Source: Sutcliffiella horikoshii
GTDB taxonomy: Bacteria; Bacillota; Bacilli; Bacillales; Bacillaceae_I
Assembly (NCBI RefSeq): GCF_002157855.1
Contig: NZ_CP020880.1
Coordinates: forward strand, 3,906,001-3,970,000
Direction: 5' to 3'
Length of the DNA stretch: 64,000 nt
Of this stretch, positions 43,360-53,033 are shown in pieces; position 1 is the first letter of the stretch; each line of letters begins with the position of its first letter. The notes below the pieces were generated by a model that worked only from the letters and a program-made list of their open reading frames with translations, searched no databases and was not told the origin of the DNA. The position numbers were made by a program, and so were the translations under genes.

Positions 43360-45477
43360 TCACTTTGCCTGCTGCTGCTTTTCTTCTATTATAAAGGAAT
43401 TCAGGCTCCCTTTCCCCTTTGAAACGGTACCGAAGCCAAACATACCTCGGCTGTAACGGTTGTCCTTTGCTTTTAAGACCTCCACTCCATTCAGGAAAAA
43501 CGAAATCTCTTCTCCAATACAACTTACTCTCATTTTGTAATCCTCACCGTATTTCCAATTATATGTGGCACTAGCCAACTCGGAATATCCAAAATCATTT
43601 TTTAGCAGCGACACGGTACCTTCTCCATTAAAGCCGACAAAGTAATGACGTCTGATTCCTTCAGCTCTAAAAATCACCCCATGACTTGTTCCACCTTCTG
43701 GCGTTACTGTTGTCTCTACTGTGTAATCACTAGAATAATAGTTCCCTGTGTACGAAGAGCAATCTGTGGAGGATTCATAAGTCATTGTTTCTCCATTGAG
43801 CTGCCATTCTCCCCTATGGTGAGAAAATGGGGTAATACTTAGGAATTCGGTAGACTGTTTGGCAAGATCAATTTCATATTTACTATTTCCATGCACATGG
43901 AATTGGCCAAGGTATATTGCTCCAAGGGCACGATTAGATAAAGGAGACGGCGAGGAGATAATGAAACCTATTTCATCTATCATTGCTCCTTCTGTATCCG
44001 GAACCACAAAATTAACATCATTCCAAGCTTGATGATCAAGAGCAACCCGCGCGAGCCTGATTATTTCTTCCGTGTATGTATTGCGTACATATGGAATGAC
44101 AAATATCTCCTCACCTTCCCATTTATCCAGGAAGAGCTTCATTGTTACCTGTTGGCCGCTATAGACGGTAGGTGCGAAGGTTGGTTTGTATTTTTCATCG
44201 CTAAATTCGTTTCTTCTGTAAAAGGGTTTATAGAAAACCTTGCTTTCATCACCCTCTATCATTCTATCCATCACAATTTTAAGCGATCCGTTACTCTCAT
44301 ATCCAAAATCATCACATGGATGCAGCAATGCTTTAAATGTATTATCTGTACGGAAGCCATGCGTACTTCCCGGAAGGGCAAAGTCAAAATAGAGTTCACC
44401 GTTTCTTACACTATTCTTGAATTCTTGTGGAGCCTGTTCACCAAACAGTTTGTAGCCAAATAACGCAACTTCCTTAGAAAAAGTGGGAATATCTAGTACG
44501 TTCAAATACCCAGAGACACTTGATGTACAGATAAAATCATTGATTGGTTTTCGGTAGTGCATGGGAATACCCTCTATTCCACCCATGACACCGACAATGG
44601 TCCCGACATTACCAGCATTACAGTCGGTATCCCATCCACACATGGTGGCGATTTCAATAGTTCTTGCAAAATTACCCTCTCCATACAAAAGGGATAACAC
44701 GCAAACACCTGCATTTGGAATGATATGACAGACACCTGTATATTTGTCATACCCCCACTCTTCTTCTAAGTACTGTCGACAAGCCCTGAAATCATTCGGA
44801 TACTTTGCGTGAAAATCTACAACCGCTCGCACAAGTTGAGCGTAGGTAGAGTCTTTAGGAATTGTCCTCAATCCCGCATCCACTACATCACTAATAGAGC
44901 TTGTGTCAAAGGCTTTTGAGATACATGCAGCCATGAATCTAGCGCCATAAAGTCCATTTCCATCATGGGATACACTTGCCGCAATTTCTGCATAGTCTGC
45001 CGCTTTTTCTACATCTCCAGGCAGGACAAGTCCCCAAGTATCTATAAATATTTGCCCGCCAATCTGTTCTGCTTCTATGAGTCCGTTCATCTCGATAGAT
45101 CCTGATTTCGGTGCAGGTATCCCTCTGGATAGATTCATATAGGCAGTATGCTCTGTACTTACTCCTTCTCCACCCCACCAAAACATTCCGATTCCTTCCC
45201 GTGAGTAGTTCAGCCAAGCTTTTCCTACATCATCAGGTGTCAATTCCCTGTCTTTTGCATCATCATATAAGGCACGGAGGAAAAATACTGGACCATTGGC
45301 ATCGTCGTCAGCTGCAAATGTTTTGTAAGGTTTGGTGTAATCTGTGATGTCACCAAATACATCTCTTATTCTTTCATAAGTCCAGGAAGGAGCTTCGACT
45401 GGTGCTCCGAGTCGTATGCCTACATTCATTCCCAGAAATCCTGCATATACCTTTTCTACATAGTTGTTTGGAATCAT
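43360..45477 (-). CDS. ADP-ribosylglycohydrolase-family protein with C-terminal jelly-roll
   Basis: Residues about 1-370 form the DraG/ADPRGH fold: MNVGIRLGAPVEAP, the metal-binding ADDDANGP and the late GWDTDCNAGNVGTIVGVMGGI motif (D-x-D). A linker region follows, then a concanavalin-like domain (about 540-700: GNYYSSDYTVETTVTPE...GVIFRAEGIRRHYFVGFNGEG) of the LamG/DUF1080 type, which normally binds glycans. No signal peptide is present, so it acts inside the cell. I choose ATG 45477, behind AAGGGGAGAG. A paralog without the extra domain is encoded just upstream. I infer hydrolysis of an N- or O-glycosidic bond to a ribose-like sugar. Confidence 0.85.
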   Translation of the reverse strand: MIPNNYVEKVYAGFLGMNVGIRLGAPVEAPSWTYERIRDVFGDITDYTKPYKTFAADDDANGPVFFLRALYDDAKDRELTPDDVGKAWLNYSREGIGMFWWGGEGVSTEHTAYMNLSRGIPAPKSGSIEMNGLIEAEQIGGQIFIDTWGLVLPGDVEKAADYAEIAASVSHDGNGLYGARFMAACISKAFDTSSISDVVDAGLRTIPKDSTYAQLVRAVVDFHAKYPNDFRACRQYLEEEWGYDKYTGVCHIIPNAGVCVLSLLYGEGNFARTIEIATMCGWDTDCNAGNVGTIVGVMGGIEGIPMHYRKPINDFICTSSVSGYLNVLDIPTFSKEVALFGYKLFGEQAPQEFKNSVRNGELYFDFALPGSTHGFRTDNTFKALLHPCDDFGYESNGSLKIVMDRMIEGDESKVFYKPFYRRNEFSDEKYKPTFAPTVYSGQQVTMKLFLDKWEGEEIFVIPYVRNTYTEEIIRLARVALDHQAWNDVNFVVPDTEGAMIDEIGFIISSPSPLSNRALGAIYLGQFHVHGNSKYEIDLAKQSTEFLSITPFSHHRGEWQLNGETMTYESSTDCSSYTGNYYSSDYTVETTVTPEGGTSHGVIFRAEGIRRHYFVGFNGEGTVSLLKNDFGYSELASATYNWKYGEDYKMRVSCIGEEISFFLNGVEVLKAKDNRYSRGMFGFGTVSKGKGSLNSFIIEEKQQQAK

Positions 45478-45493
45478 GTAACTCTCCCCTTCC

Positions 45494-46654
45494 TTAACAG
45501 TGTTTTCCAAAGTAAGCCAAGCGCCTCTCTTGAATACGTAAATCCTCATAGATAATTGTTGTGGCTACCTCACTAAATCGGTCAGCAATCTCATAAAGGT
45601 CCATTCTATTTGTTTCTTGAAGCAACGCTATGTCCTCTTTATTCACAACTTTTTCTCCATACATTGCTCCAAGAATAACTCCTATCATTACGCCAATAGA
45701 ATCTGTGTCGCGGCCGGAGTTAATACCGTCGAAAATTGATTGATAGAATTCTCCATCATTCAACACCATGAAAGCCAGAGCCATCGGAAGCTCTTCAATG
45801 GAAAAGAGTCTGCTTGGTGTGTAGTGATTGGAAGGCTGGCCTATTTTCTCCAACTTGCGATGCACATCGTCTCCCATTGGAGAATATTTATACATGATAG
45901 TTTGGAAGACTCCTATCACCTGATCCATCTCGAACTTTTCAGAACGCAATTCCCTCGCAGCCTCCGACAGTTCAATAATTGCCTGTTTAGTGCCGTCCTT
46001 TGCTAGTTTGATAGCCACCTGAACAATTTCATCGACCGTGACGTCTTCTTCAAATGCTTTTGCCACACAAGCTGCAAGCACTCCTGCTGCCTCCAACCCG
46101 TAGCTACTTTGATGGCCCATCGCAAAAAGAATTGCTTCATCATAGGCCGCTTTTGGGTTGCACGCGTTCACGATTCCAATTGGGGCAATGTACATAGCTG
46201 CTCCACAATTAATCATGTTGCCAATACCGGCCTCGCGTGGGTCACAGTTTGCAAGCACATGACGCATAAATATATACTTCTCAGGATAGAAGAGGCGATC
46301 GATTATCATTGCTTCTTTCCCGAATTCAGGAATATAGGTTTTTTTATAGGCGATTTCTTTTACGAATTCATTACCGCAGTCAAACGCATCAAGATGCCTT
46401 TTTTCAGTTGCATAGACGTTCATCAGTGCAATAGTCATAAGGGTGTCGTCGGTGACAATGCCATTTCCGCGCTTTTTTCCCAGGGTTACTTCGTAAGGAG
46501 CATCGGCTTTGTACCAATCTGTTTTCAATGACTCGACTTTATTGTACTTCTCTTTAATTTGTTCATATGTCAGTTTTTCTATGGTCGCGCCAAGTGCGTC
46601 TCCAAGGGCTGTGGAGAACACAACCCCTCTGACGCGTTCTTTGAAAGATATCAT
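45494..46654 (-). CDS. ADP-ribosylglycohydrolase-family hydrolase
   Basis: The protein has 386 residues and a complete DraG/ADPRGH domain: GDALGATIE at 17-25, the first metal motif (TDDTLMTIAL, about 70), and the second (GRDTDSIGVMIGVILGAMYG, about 312). Family members remove ADP-ribose from proteins or small molecules, and several non-canonical ones act on other glycosides. It lies 17 bp upstream of the larger paralog and directly after the binding protein gene. In this operon the substrate is likely the imported compound, not a protein. Confidence 0.88.
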   Translation of the reverse strand: MISFKERVRGVVFSTALGDALGATIEKLTYEQIKEKYNKVESLKTDWYKADAPYEVTLGKKRGNGIVTDDTLMTIALMNVYATEKRHLDAFDCGNEFVKEIAYKKTYIPEFGKEAMIIDRLFYPEKYIFMRHVLANCDPREAGIGNMINCGAAMYIAPIGIVNACNPKAAYDEAILFAMGHQSSYGLEAAGVLAACVAKAFEEDVTVDEIVQVAIKLAKDGTKQAIIELSEAARELRSEKFEMDQVIGVFQTIMYKYSPMGDDVHRKLEKIGQPSNHYTPSRLFSIEELPMALAFMVLNDGEFYQSIFDGINSGRDTDSIGVMIGVILGAMYGEKVVNKEDIALLQETNRMDLYEIADRFSEVATTIIYEDLRIQERRLAYFGKHC

Positions 46655-46666
46655 AAGAAGAACTCC

Positions 46667-48133
46667 TTACTTAATGGTCTTGTTGGCGTATTCTGTGATT
46701 TGTGTTCCGCCCGCTTCCATCCATGCATCTACAAATTTATCAAAATCATCAATTGGACGTTTGCCTGTGATGATGTCTGTTGTATATTCTCTATATAGGT
46801 TTTCCATTGCATCCCAGTTTGCCACATATTCTTCCGGTAAGATAAACGAGTTGTCTTCTTTAAAATACTCAATTGTCATTTCTTGTGATTCTGTTGCAGG
46901 TCCACTTAATAATGGAGTTTTTAATGGCTGATCAAAAGTAAGTTCAGTCGGCTCCCAGAACCTAGCGTACCATTCTCCATAATACTTTTCGGTTACTTCG
47001 ATTTCACCGTCTTTCACATTATAATGTTCCCCTTCAAATCCTAAACGGTCCAGTTTTTGGCCTTCTGGGCTTGCCAGGTAGTCGAGAATATCAAACACAA
47101 GTTCCTTATGTTCTGATTGAGAGGAGATTGCTACACCTCGAGATTCCTTTGTTACGTCCGTCACGCCAAATCCTTGATCGATTCCTTTTGCAGGTGGCAG
47201 GACTACAAGTTCCGCTTCATCTCCATTAACTTGTTTCATTTTACCGTTATAAATATCAATTACTTTACCTGCTGTTCCAGATACTACAGCCGCTTCCCCA
47301 TCATAAAACGCTTTTTCTTTCGTATCCCACTGCTTTGTAACGAATTGTGGATCAAGTAAACCATCTTCATAGAGTTTCTGATAATAGGCAATTTTCTCTT
47401 TTTCATTTTTGGAAACTTTATAGTATTCATACGTTCCGTCACTCTTTTCCAACCAAGATTGGCTGATTCCGAATGCCATATTAAATGTAAAGTTGATTTC
47501 CTCCAAGTCACCCGCTACTGTTACTGCATAATTCGGTGTGCTTCCACCTGGCTTCTTCTCTACCAGTTCTTTAAAAAATGCATGATAATTCTCTACAGTT
47601 GGGTCAGCCATCAGTTTTTCGGAAGTTTCCATTTGTTCAAACCAGTCTTTCCTTATTACTGGCGTTTTAGCAGATAATGGTTTAATCCAAAGCAGATACG
47701 GATAATTTTCTAGACGCTTCTGGTTGTATGGGCTGAGTGCATCTTTTAGATACTCAGATTCTTCGATGTATGGGGTAAGGTCTTCAAGAAGTCCTTGTTG
47801 TGTAAGGGACTGATCCCCGCCTTGGAAGTAAATCATATCTGGGATGTCTCCTCCATATAGGAGCAATGTAAGCTTTTCGGCATAGTTTCCTTGTGGCAGA
47901 TCTACAAGTTCAAAGTTCACCTTGATATCTTTGTCTTTTTCTAGCGCTTTTTCCAACTCGTCAAAATATTTCACAGATACTGGATTAGAGTTTGTTTCAT
48001 CCTTATAGACGACACGGATGGTGGTGCCATCTCCTGAATTTTCCTTTTCCTTATCCGATGTTGTTTCATTTGAGCATGCAATCAATCCAAAGACAGTCAC
48101 TGCAGTTATTAGCGTTAACAAAAACTTTTTCAT
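46667..48133 (-). CDS. Lipoprotein extracellular solute-binding protein (CUT1)
   Basis: The signal peptide ends in a lipobox (VFGLIAC, lipid-modified Cys at about residue 20), so the protein is anchored to the outer membrane surface. The remainder is a family 1 solute-binding fold (VYKDETNSNPVSVKYFDELEKALEKDKDIKVNFELVDLPQGNYAEKL) of the LplA/YtcQ type. Together with the two permeases it forms a CUT1-type importer for carbohydrates or glycosides. No ATPase gene is in the operon; in Bacillus such systems share MsmX. GGGGGAAATGGA precedes ATG. Confidence 0.9.
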   Translation of the reverse strand: MKKFLLTLITAVTVFGLIACSNETTSDKEKENSGDGTTIRVVYKDETNSNPVSVKYFDELEKALEKDKDIKVNFELVDLPQGNYAEKLTLLLYGGDIPDMIYFQGGDQSLTQQGLLEDLTPYIEESEYLKDALSPYNQKRLENYPYLLWIKPLSAKTPVIRKDWFEQMETSEKLMADPTVENYHAFFKELVEKKPGGSTPNYAVTVAGDLEEINFTFNMAFGISQSWLEKSDGTYEYYKVSKNEKEKIAYYQKLYEDGLLDPQFVTKQWDTKEKAFYDGEAAVVSGTAGKVIDIYNGKMKQVNGDEAELVVLPPAKGIDQGFGVTDVTKESRGVAISSQSEHKELVFDILDYLASPEGQKLDRLGFEGEHYNVKDGEIEVTEKYYGEWYARFWEPTELTFDQPLKTPLLSGPATESQEMTIEYFKEDNSFILPEEYVANWDAMENLYREYTTDIITGKRPIDDFDKFVDAWMEAGGTQITEYANKTIK

Positions 48134-48206
48134 TCCATTTCCCCCTTGTTTAATTGTTGTTTCCCCTTTGTTAAGTCGTGTAGTATGAAGATAAATTAAG
48201 TCCTCT

Positions 48207-49085
48207 TTAGTCCTTCACTCCGCCTTCCAATGCACCTTTGGCATAGAACTTGAGAATGAGAGGATATAAGATTAATAGCGGAATCATCGCGATGATGATG
48301 GTTCCAGCTTGTAAAGAGGTAAAGTCAAGACTTGCCACCTGCTCATATGACAACAGGTTTTGTGCACCAAGGATAGCCGTGTTATCTCGTTGGACGACAA
48401 ATTGCCGCAGCACCACTTGTAACGGCCATTTTGCAGGGTCAGTGATATAGATAGTGGCACGGAAATATTCGTTCCAGTGATAGACTCCATAAAACAAGCC
48501 CATTGTTGCAAGTCCTGGCTTGGATAACGGAAGCATAATCTTTGTATAAATGCGGAAATGCCCTGCTCCATCAATCCTTGCCGCCTCTAGGATGCTGTCG
48601 GGAACTTCCTGGAAGAATCTCATCAAAATAAATAAGTAATAAATGTTGATAGCTTTATATAGAATGACGGATGCGTAAGTATTAAGTAATCCCAGGTCTT
48701 TAACAAGCAAGTATTCTGGGATCAATCCTGGTTCAAATACCATGATGACAATGAGGAAAATGACTACTAATCTTTTACCAACGAATGTTGTTTTGGCTAA
48801 TATATACGCCATCATCGATGTAAGTAAAAGATTTAGAAGCGTTCCCACAGTTGTGATTAGAAATGTGTTAAAGATACTTTTTGTAACTAATGGATTGGAT
48901 AATAAAACTTTATAATTGATCAGAGAAAAGCCGGCAGGGAAAATACTCAGTCCGTTCAGCTCGTGTACTTTAAGTGGATCTGATAAGGACAATGCCAACA
49001 AATTCAATATTGGGATTAAAACTGCTAGTGTTAGTAAAAATAAGAAAGGATAGAGTATCCACTTTGTTGTATCAAAATTCTTCAT
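48207..49085 (-). CDS. CUT1 ABC transporter permease (LplC/YtcP type)
   Basis: Six membrane helices and the cytoplasmic EAA loop (EAARIDGAGHFRIYTKIMLPLSKPGLA at about 180-207), which docks the ATPase. The start FDTTKWILYPFLFLLTLAVLIPILNLLALSLS is typical of the YtcP group. It is encoded 15 bp after the partner permease and 73 bp ahead of the binding protein. Confidence 0.92.
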   Translation of the reverse strand: MKNFDTTKWILYPFLFLLTLAVLIPILNLLALSLSDPLKVHELNGLSIFPAGFSLINYKVLLSNPLVTKSIFNTFLITTVGTLLNLLLTSMMAYILAKTTFVGKRLVVIFLIVIMVFEPGLIPEYLLVKDLGLLNTYASVILYKAINIYYLFILMRFFQEVPDSILEAARIDGAGHFRIYTKIMLPLSKPGLATMGLFYGVYHWNEYFRATIYITDPAKWPLQVVLRQFVVQRDNTAILGAQNLLSYEQVASLDFTSLQAGTIIIAMIPLLILYPLILKFYAKGALEGGVKD

Positions 49086-49100
49086 ACTTGCCCTCCTCCC

Positions 49101-50006
49101 CTACCATACGCCTTTACCTGTAAATCTCTTGGAGATAAAATGTGTGCCAAGAATCAGTACGACACCTATAAATCCTTTGAATAAACTTGCTGCTGTTGCA
49201 TAAGAATACTGCCCGTTCACGATCCCGATTCTGTACACGTACGTATCAAGAATGTCCACAACGCTGATGACAGAAGCGTTCATCATGTTGAATACTTGGT
49301 CAAAACCAGCATTCATGAAGAATCCAAGATTTAAAATAAAGACAGTCACCACAGTCGTCATCATGGCCGGCAAGGTTATATACCTCATTTGTTGAAGGCT
49401 TGAAGCGCCATCGATTTTCGCTGCTTCATAGAGCGTCGGGCTAATTTTCATAATGGCCGCCAAATAGATGATAGAATCCCAGCCGGCGCTTCTCCACATT
49501 TCTGAAAATACTAAAACCCAACGGATATGCTCTTTGCTTGTCATGAAATCTAGAGATGGAAGTTGGAAAAAGTTTCGAATGATATTAATTCCTCCATCAG
49601 TCGGATTCAGTAGGCTTATCCAAATACCTGCAATGACAACCCATGATAAAAAATGGGGCAGATACACGACCGATTGGACATACTTCCGATACCTTCCACT
49701 TCTCACTTCATTAATAAGAAGTGATAGAATGATAGGGATCGGGAAGAAGAATACTATCTTCATCGTGCTTATAATAATGGTGTTCTGAAGCACATCCATA
49801 AAAGCCGGGGAGCTGAACAAAATCTTGAAGTGTTTAAGCCCTACCCATACATTGTCCCCGATAATCCGGTAGTCCTGAAATGCCAGTTTCATCCCAATCA
49901 AAGGGATGACATGGAATACAACAAAGTATAAGAGCCCAGGAAAGAGCATGGCATAGATAACCCAGTCTTTCTTAACCTGTTGTAAAGAGGCCTTTATTAT
50001 CCTCAT
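49101..50006 (-). CDS. CUT1 ABC transporter permease (LplB type)
   Basis: Six membrane helices, with the LplB-type opening (DWVIYAMLFPGLLYFVVFHVIPLIGMKLAFQDY) and the EAA loop EAAKIDGASSLQQMRYITLPAM at about residue 195. It overlaps the kinase gene by 35 bp, which means tight co-expression. AGAGGTGAG precedes ATG. Confidence 0.93.
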   Translation of the reverse strand: MRIIKASLQQVKKDWVIYAMLFPGLLYFVVFHVIPLIGMKLAFQDYRIIGDNVWVGLKHFKILFSSPAFMDVLQNTIIISTMKIVFFFPIPIILSLLINEVRSGRYRKYVQSVVYLPHFLSWVVIAGIWISLLNPTDGGINIIRNFFQLPSLDFMTSKEHIRWVLVFSEMWRSAGWDSIIYLAAIMKISPTLYEAAKIDGASSLQQMRYITLPAMMTTVVTVFILNLGFFMNAGFDQVFNMMNASVISVVDILDTYVYRIGIVNGQYSYATAASLFKGFIGVVLILGTHFISKRFTGKGVW

Positions 50007-50904
50007 GGTTTCTCACCTCTTTGTTTAATAAAGCGTCGACATCTTTGCGATAAGGCATCCCACTCTGTGCCCCTTTTTGTGTTATGGAAATACCTGCTGC
50101 GACTGTACCAAACCGGATGCTTTCGGGTAGGGACATCCCTTCACTAATGGCAAGAGCAAATGCCCCTGAGAACGTATCACCAGCACCTGTTGTATCTACC
50201 GGAGTTACTTTAATAGAAGGGATGATAATCTCCTTTTTATCGTCCCAGTAGAGTATGCCTTTTTCACCTCTTGTGATGATGAGTTTGTTCGGATATTTCC
50301 TGATTACTTCGTGACAAGACATTGAGGTATCCAATACTAGTTGATATTCGTGTTCGTTTGGAGTCAAATAAGTAATCATGTCGATTATTTCCTGATTTAG
50401 TTTGAACGCTGGAGCTGGATTGACGATGATGGTTTTTCCCGCGTTATGTAGAATAGGAACTAGCTCCTCCAATAATTCCAGGGGTGTTTCAAATTGGAAC
50501 AGGATACAATCGGCTTGTAGTAGTTGGTCTATTTTTGATTTCATGTAAGCATTATTCGTATAGTCATTGGCGCCAGATATAATGAGAATTCGGTTGTCTC
50601 CTTGGCATAATTCAATAAATGCTGCACCAGTAGGTATATCTGGAATATCATTTACATGTGTTACATCAATGCCTTCCTTTTCGAGGTTGCTCTTAAGGTA
50701 AGTTCCGTTTATATCTGTCCCTACAGACCCGAACATAGTAACTTTTCCACCAAGCCTGGCAGCCGCTACTGCCTGATTGGCCCCCTTGCCGCCTGGGGAG
50801 CAGAAAAATGTCTTCCCTTTTATTGTTTCCCCAAGCTCAGGTAAACTGTCTGTTTCTATGACATAATCCAAGTTGATACTGCCTACTACTGCTATTTTTG
50901 CCAC
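49972..50904 (-). CDS. PfkB family sugar kinase, ribokinase-like
   Basis: At 310 residues it has both PfkB signatures: GGKGANQAVAAARLGG (about 38-53) and DTTGAGDTFSGAFA (about 250-263), whose aspartate is the catalytic base. The closest family is ribokinase (opening IAVVGSINLDYVIETDSLPELGETI). It would phosphorylate a sugar released in the cell, most simply ribose to ribose-5-phosphate. This gives the operon a route into central metabolism and is the best hint that its substrate carries ribose. Confidence 0.9.
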   Translation of the reverse strand: MAKIAVVGSINLDYVIETDSLPELGETIKGKTFFCSPGGKGANQAVAAARLGGKVTMFGSVGTDINGTYLKSNLEKEGIDVTHVNDIPDIPTGAAFIELCQGDNRILIISGANDYTNNAYMKSKIDQLLQADCILFQFETPLELLEELVPILHNAGKTIIVNPAPAFKLNQEIIDMITYLTPNEHEYQLVLDTSMSCHEVIRKYPNKLIITRGEKGILYWDDKKEIIIPSIKVTPVDTTGAGDTFSGAFALAISEGMSLPESIRFGTVAAGISITQKGAQSGMPYRKDVDALLNKEVRNHEDNKGLFTTG

Positions 50905-50918
50905 AATGCTCCTCCATC

Positions 50919-51230
50919 CTACTTGATTATAATATTCATTAACGGTGCATGCTGCTGTGCCCCATATACGTCCCTATCTCCCACCGTTCCAGACGAAGTC
51001 TCCCTAGCAAATGTTATTTTAAACCCAAGTGCCTGGTCGAAAAAGACCAAATGGTGTATCTGCTGCTCCGATATATGGTAAAGGTCCGCTATCAAGCTTT
51101 TGGTAATAATACCTGCATCTTTTACTCTAAAGTAGTTTTCTTTGCTATTAAAAAGGACATCCAGAGTGATTTCAAACGGGCCTGAATTCTTGCTTCTTAA
51201 TACCTTTGCCAGTTCAAACAATGTGGTCAT
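50919..51230 (-). CDS. DUF4387 family protein
   Basis: This is a small (103 aa) domain of the DUF4387 type, with the patterns LAKVLRSKNSGPFEITLDVLF and GDRDVYGAQQHAPLM. It is regularly found next to or fused with the AtuA/DUF1446 domain, and here the genes overlap by four bases. The two are expected to form one enzyme. The reaction is not established. Confidence 0.85.
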   Translation of the reverse strand: MTTLFELAKVLRSKNSGPFEITLDVLFNSKENYFRVKDAGIITKSLIADLYHISEQQIHHLVFFDQALGFKITFARETSSGTVGDRDVYGAQQHAPLMNIIIK

Positions 51231-52591
51231 TGCAAGACCTCCTCCAAAAACTCAATTCGGAACGGATTCTCCGTAATTTCCATCAGATGATAGATGGAAA
51301 ATTCATAGACAGGTCCAAATTCCACATCACTAGGGGCAAAAGGAAAGGCAAGATTTCCTGCTGTGGATTTCCTGTTTTCATAGCCATAATGTAGAAAGGT
51401 TGAACGGACTGTTGCACAAATGCTTGTTGCAAGTTCTTGTGTTTTGGCAATCACTTCGAACATGACACCAATCTCATGGCCATGGAAGGCAGTTGTTTCC
51501 TTGTTTCCAAGTACACCGTTTTTTCCATAGTTATAAAAATTTATTTGATAGTCTTCCTGAGGAATCTCTTTGTAATAGTCCTGTACTTGCTGGATGACGA
51601 TGTCTTCTATGTCTTCGATGGATCCTAAAAGGATGGGGTCTCTTATTCCAGCTATGACAAATGTCCGATACGCTACCAACTTAGCAGCTTCCAATTTGAT
51701 TCGATGTTGATCATTTTTGATATATTTACTGTTTTTCACACTGATAACACCTGGTAATGTCTCATTAAATTCACATTCACTAAGGTCGAGTGTGAATCCA
51801 GGTCCATGAAGTATGTATGGATGCTCTTTCTCATAAAAGGTGTGGGCAGCCAGACTTATTGTTGTACATTTCCTTTTGGGGTTTAGCGACTCCACTGTAA
51901 AATAATCCTCGTGAATTGTTCCGAGTATACTGTCCTTTGTCGTTCCAGGCTCCGCACAGAGAGCACCGCATTCTAGAATTTTCCCTAAGTGATAGGAGAG
52001 GCCAAGGTCTTTCTGATGAAAAGCTCCGACCGCTGCAAAAGGTGATGGATCGTAAGCTCTTCCGCAGACGATAACATCAGCCCCTTGTTCAAGAGCTTCA
52101 ACAATTGGTTCGTGTCCCATTTGTGCAACAATATTGAAGGAGTCTTCTATTTGACTAGTAGTTAGTTCAGGAATGTTACTGCTAAGTGGGTTAATCTTGT
52201 TAGCTTTGTTTGCTTGTAGAATCTCTTCTGTTGTAAAGTCAGCCCATATGACTGCTGTATTTGCTTTTAGGTTGTTCTCGTTCAAGATTTCCTTGATGAT
52301 CTCCAATGTCCATTCTACATGCGGTTTTGCTCCGGCACCTCCTGCGGAACCGATGATAATGGGGATTTTCTTTGGCACACCGTTTTTAAGGAGTATTTCC
52401 AAATCTTTTTTTGCTGCCCGTCTGCTGACTATGGGTACTCCTGCGCCAAGCTTATGTGGACCTGCATCTGTGGAACCTGCATCCACTACAATTCCGTGTA
52501 TCTCTTCTTTTAGTCCATTTAGAAAAGACGTTTCAGGAAAACCGTAACCTAGCATCCCGCAGGGGGAAAGTATTCTAATATGTTTGCTCAT
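51227..52591 (-). CDS. AtuA-like / DUF1446 family protein
   Basis: The protein has 454 residues and the family opening RILSPCGMLGYGF, then DAGSTDAGPHKLGAG and GSAGGAGAKPHVEWT, with a DVIVCGRAYDPSPFAA motif in the middle. AtuA proteins were named for acyclic terpene utilisation, but most homologs lie in other catabolic operons. It is the first gene of the operon and overlaps the DUF4387 gene. I infer that the pair works on the non-sugar part of the substrate. AAGGATGTGTCAAT precedes ATG. Confidence 0.85.
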   Translation of the reverse strand: MSKHIRILSPCGMLGYGFPETSFLNGLKEEIHGIVVDAGSTDAGPHKLGAGVPIVSRRAAKKDLEILLKNGVPKKIPIIIGSAGGAGAKPHVEWTLEIIKEILNENNLKANTAVIWADFTTEEILQANKANKINPLSSNIPELTTSQIEDSFNIVAQMGHEPIVEALEQGADVIVCGRAYDPSPFAAVGAFHQKDLGLSYHLGKILECGALCAEPGTTKDSILGTIHEDYFTVESLNPKRKCTTISLAAHTFYEKEHPYILHGPGFTLDLSECEFNETLPGVISVKNSKYIKNDQHRIKLEAAKLVAYRTFVIAGIRDPILLGSIEDIEDIVIQQVQDYYKEIPQEDYQINFYNYGKNGVLGNKETTAFHGHEIGVMFEVIAKTQELATSICATVRSTFLHYGYENRKSTAGNLAFPFAPSDVEFGPVYEFSIYHLMEITENPFRIEFLEEVLQ

Positions 52592-52630
52592 ATTGACACA
52601 TCCTTTGGAGGATTGGCTTGTAAGTATTTT

Positions 52631-52680
52631 ATGTGTAACCGGTTACACATAAAGCTAAAAAATATATGTAACCGGTTACA
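52631..52680 (-). promoter_or_regulatory. Two LacI-type operators in front of the catabolic operon
   Basis: Operator 1 is the perfect 20-bp palindrome ATGTGTAACCGGTTACACAT (52631-52650); operator 2 is TGTAACCGGTTACA (52667-52680). Their centres are 33 bp apart, three helical turns, so both face the same side of the DNA. On the minus strand TATATT lies just after operator 2, a likely -10. The regulator is presumably the LacI protein at the end of the operon. Confidence 0.9.
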
Positions 52681-52840
52681 CACTTTATATTCACTAAATT
52701 AAATGATAAATGAAAGAAAGTCAAGATGTTTTTGTAAATATTCTGAAAAGTAGACTTTAGTTGGTATGGGTGGTGAACTTGTGCTATTTTATATAAATTC
52801 TTTTACTCCCTCTCTTCAGCAGTTTAGTAAATAGGATTGC

Positions 52841-52862
52841 AGGGGCACATGTCCCTTCAGAG
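52841..52862. repeat. Diverged REP-like element
   Basis: GCAGGGGCACATGTCCCTTCAG keeps the palindromic GGGGCAC/TGTCCC part of the element but not its outer arm. It is in the 442-bp gap between the operon and the 53034 gene, which otherwise shows no gene. Confidence 0.4.
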
Positions 52863-53033
52863 GATGGGCGACATTTAAATACAGCAAGATAAATCATCCT
52901 TCAAACAAAAAAATTTGTTTCTCCTAACCAACAAAATCCGATATACACCATAAAGCTTCGACATCTACATGATGTATAGAACCAAGATATTTTGTTAATG
53001 ATAGTACCGAATTTAAATTAAGGCGGTGCTATT

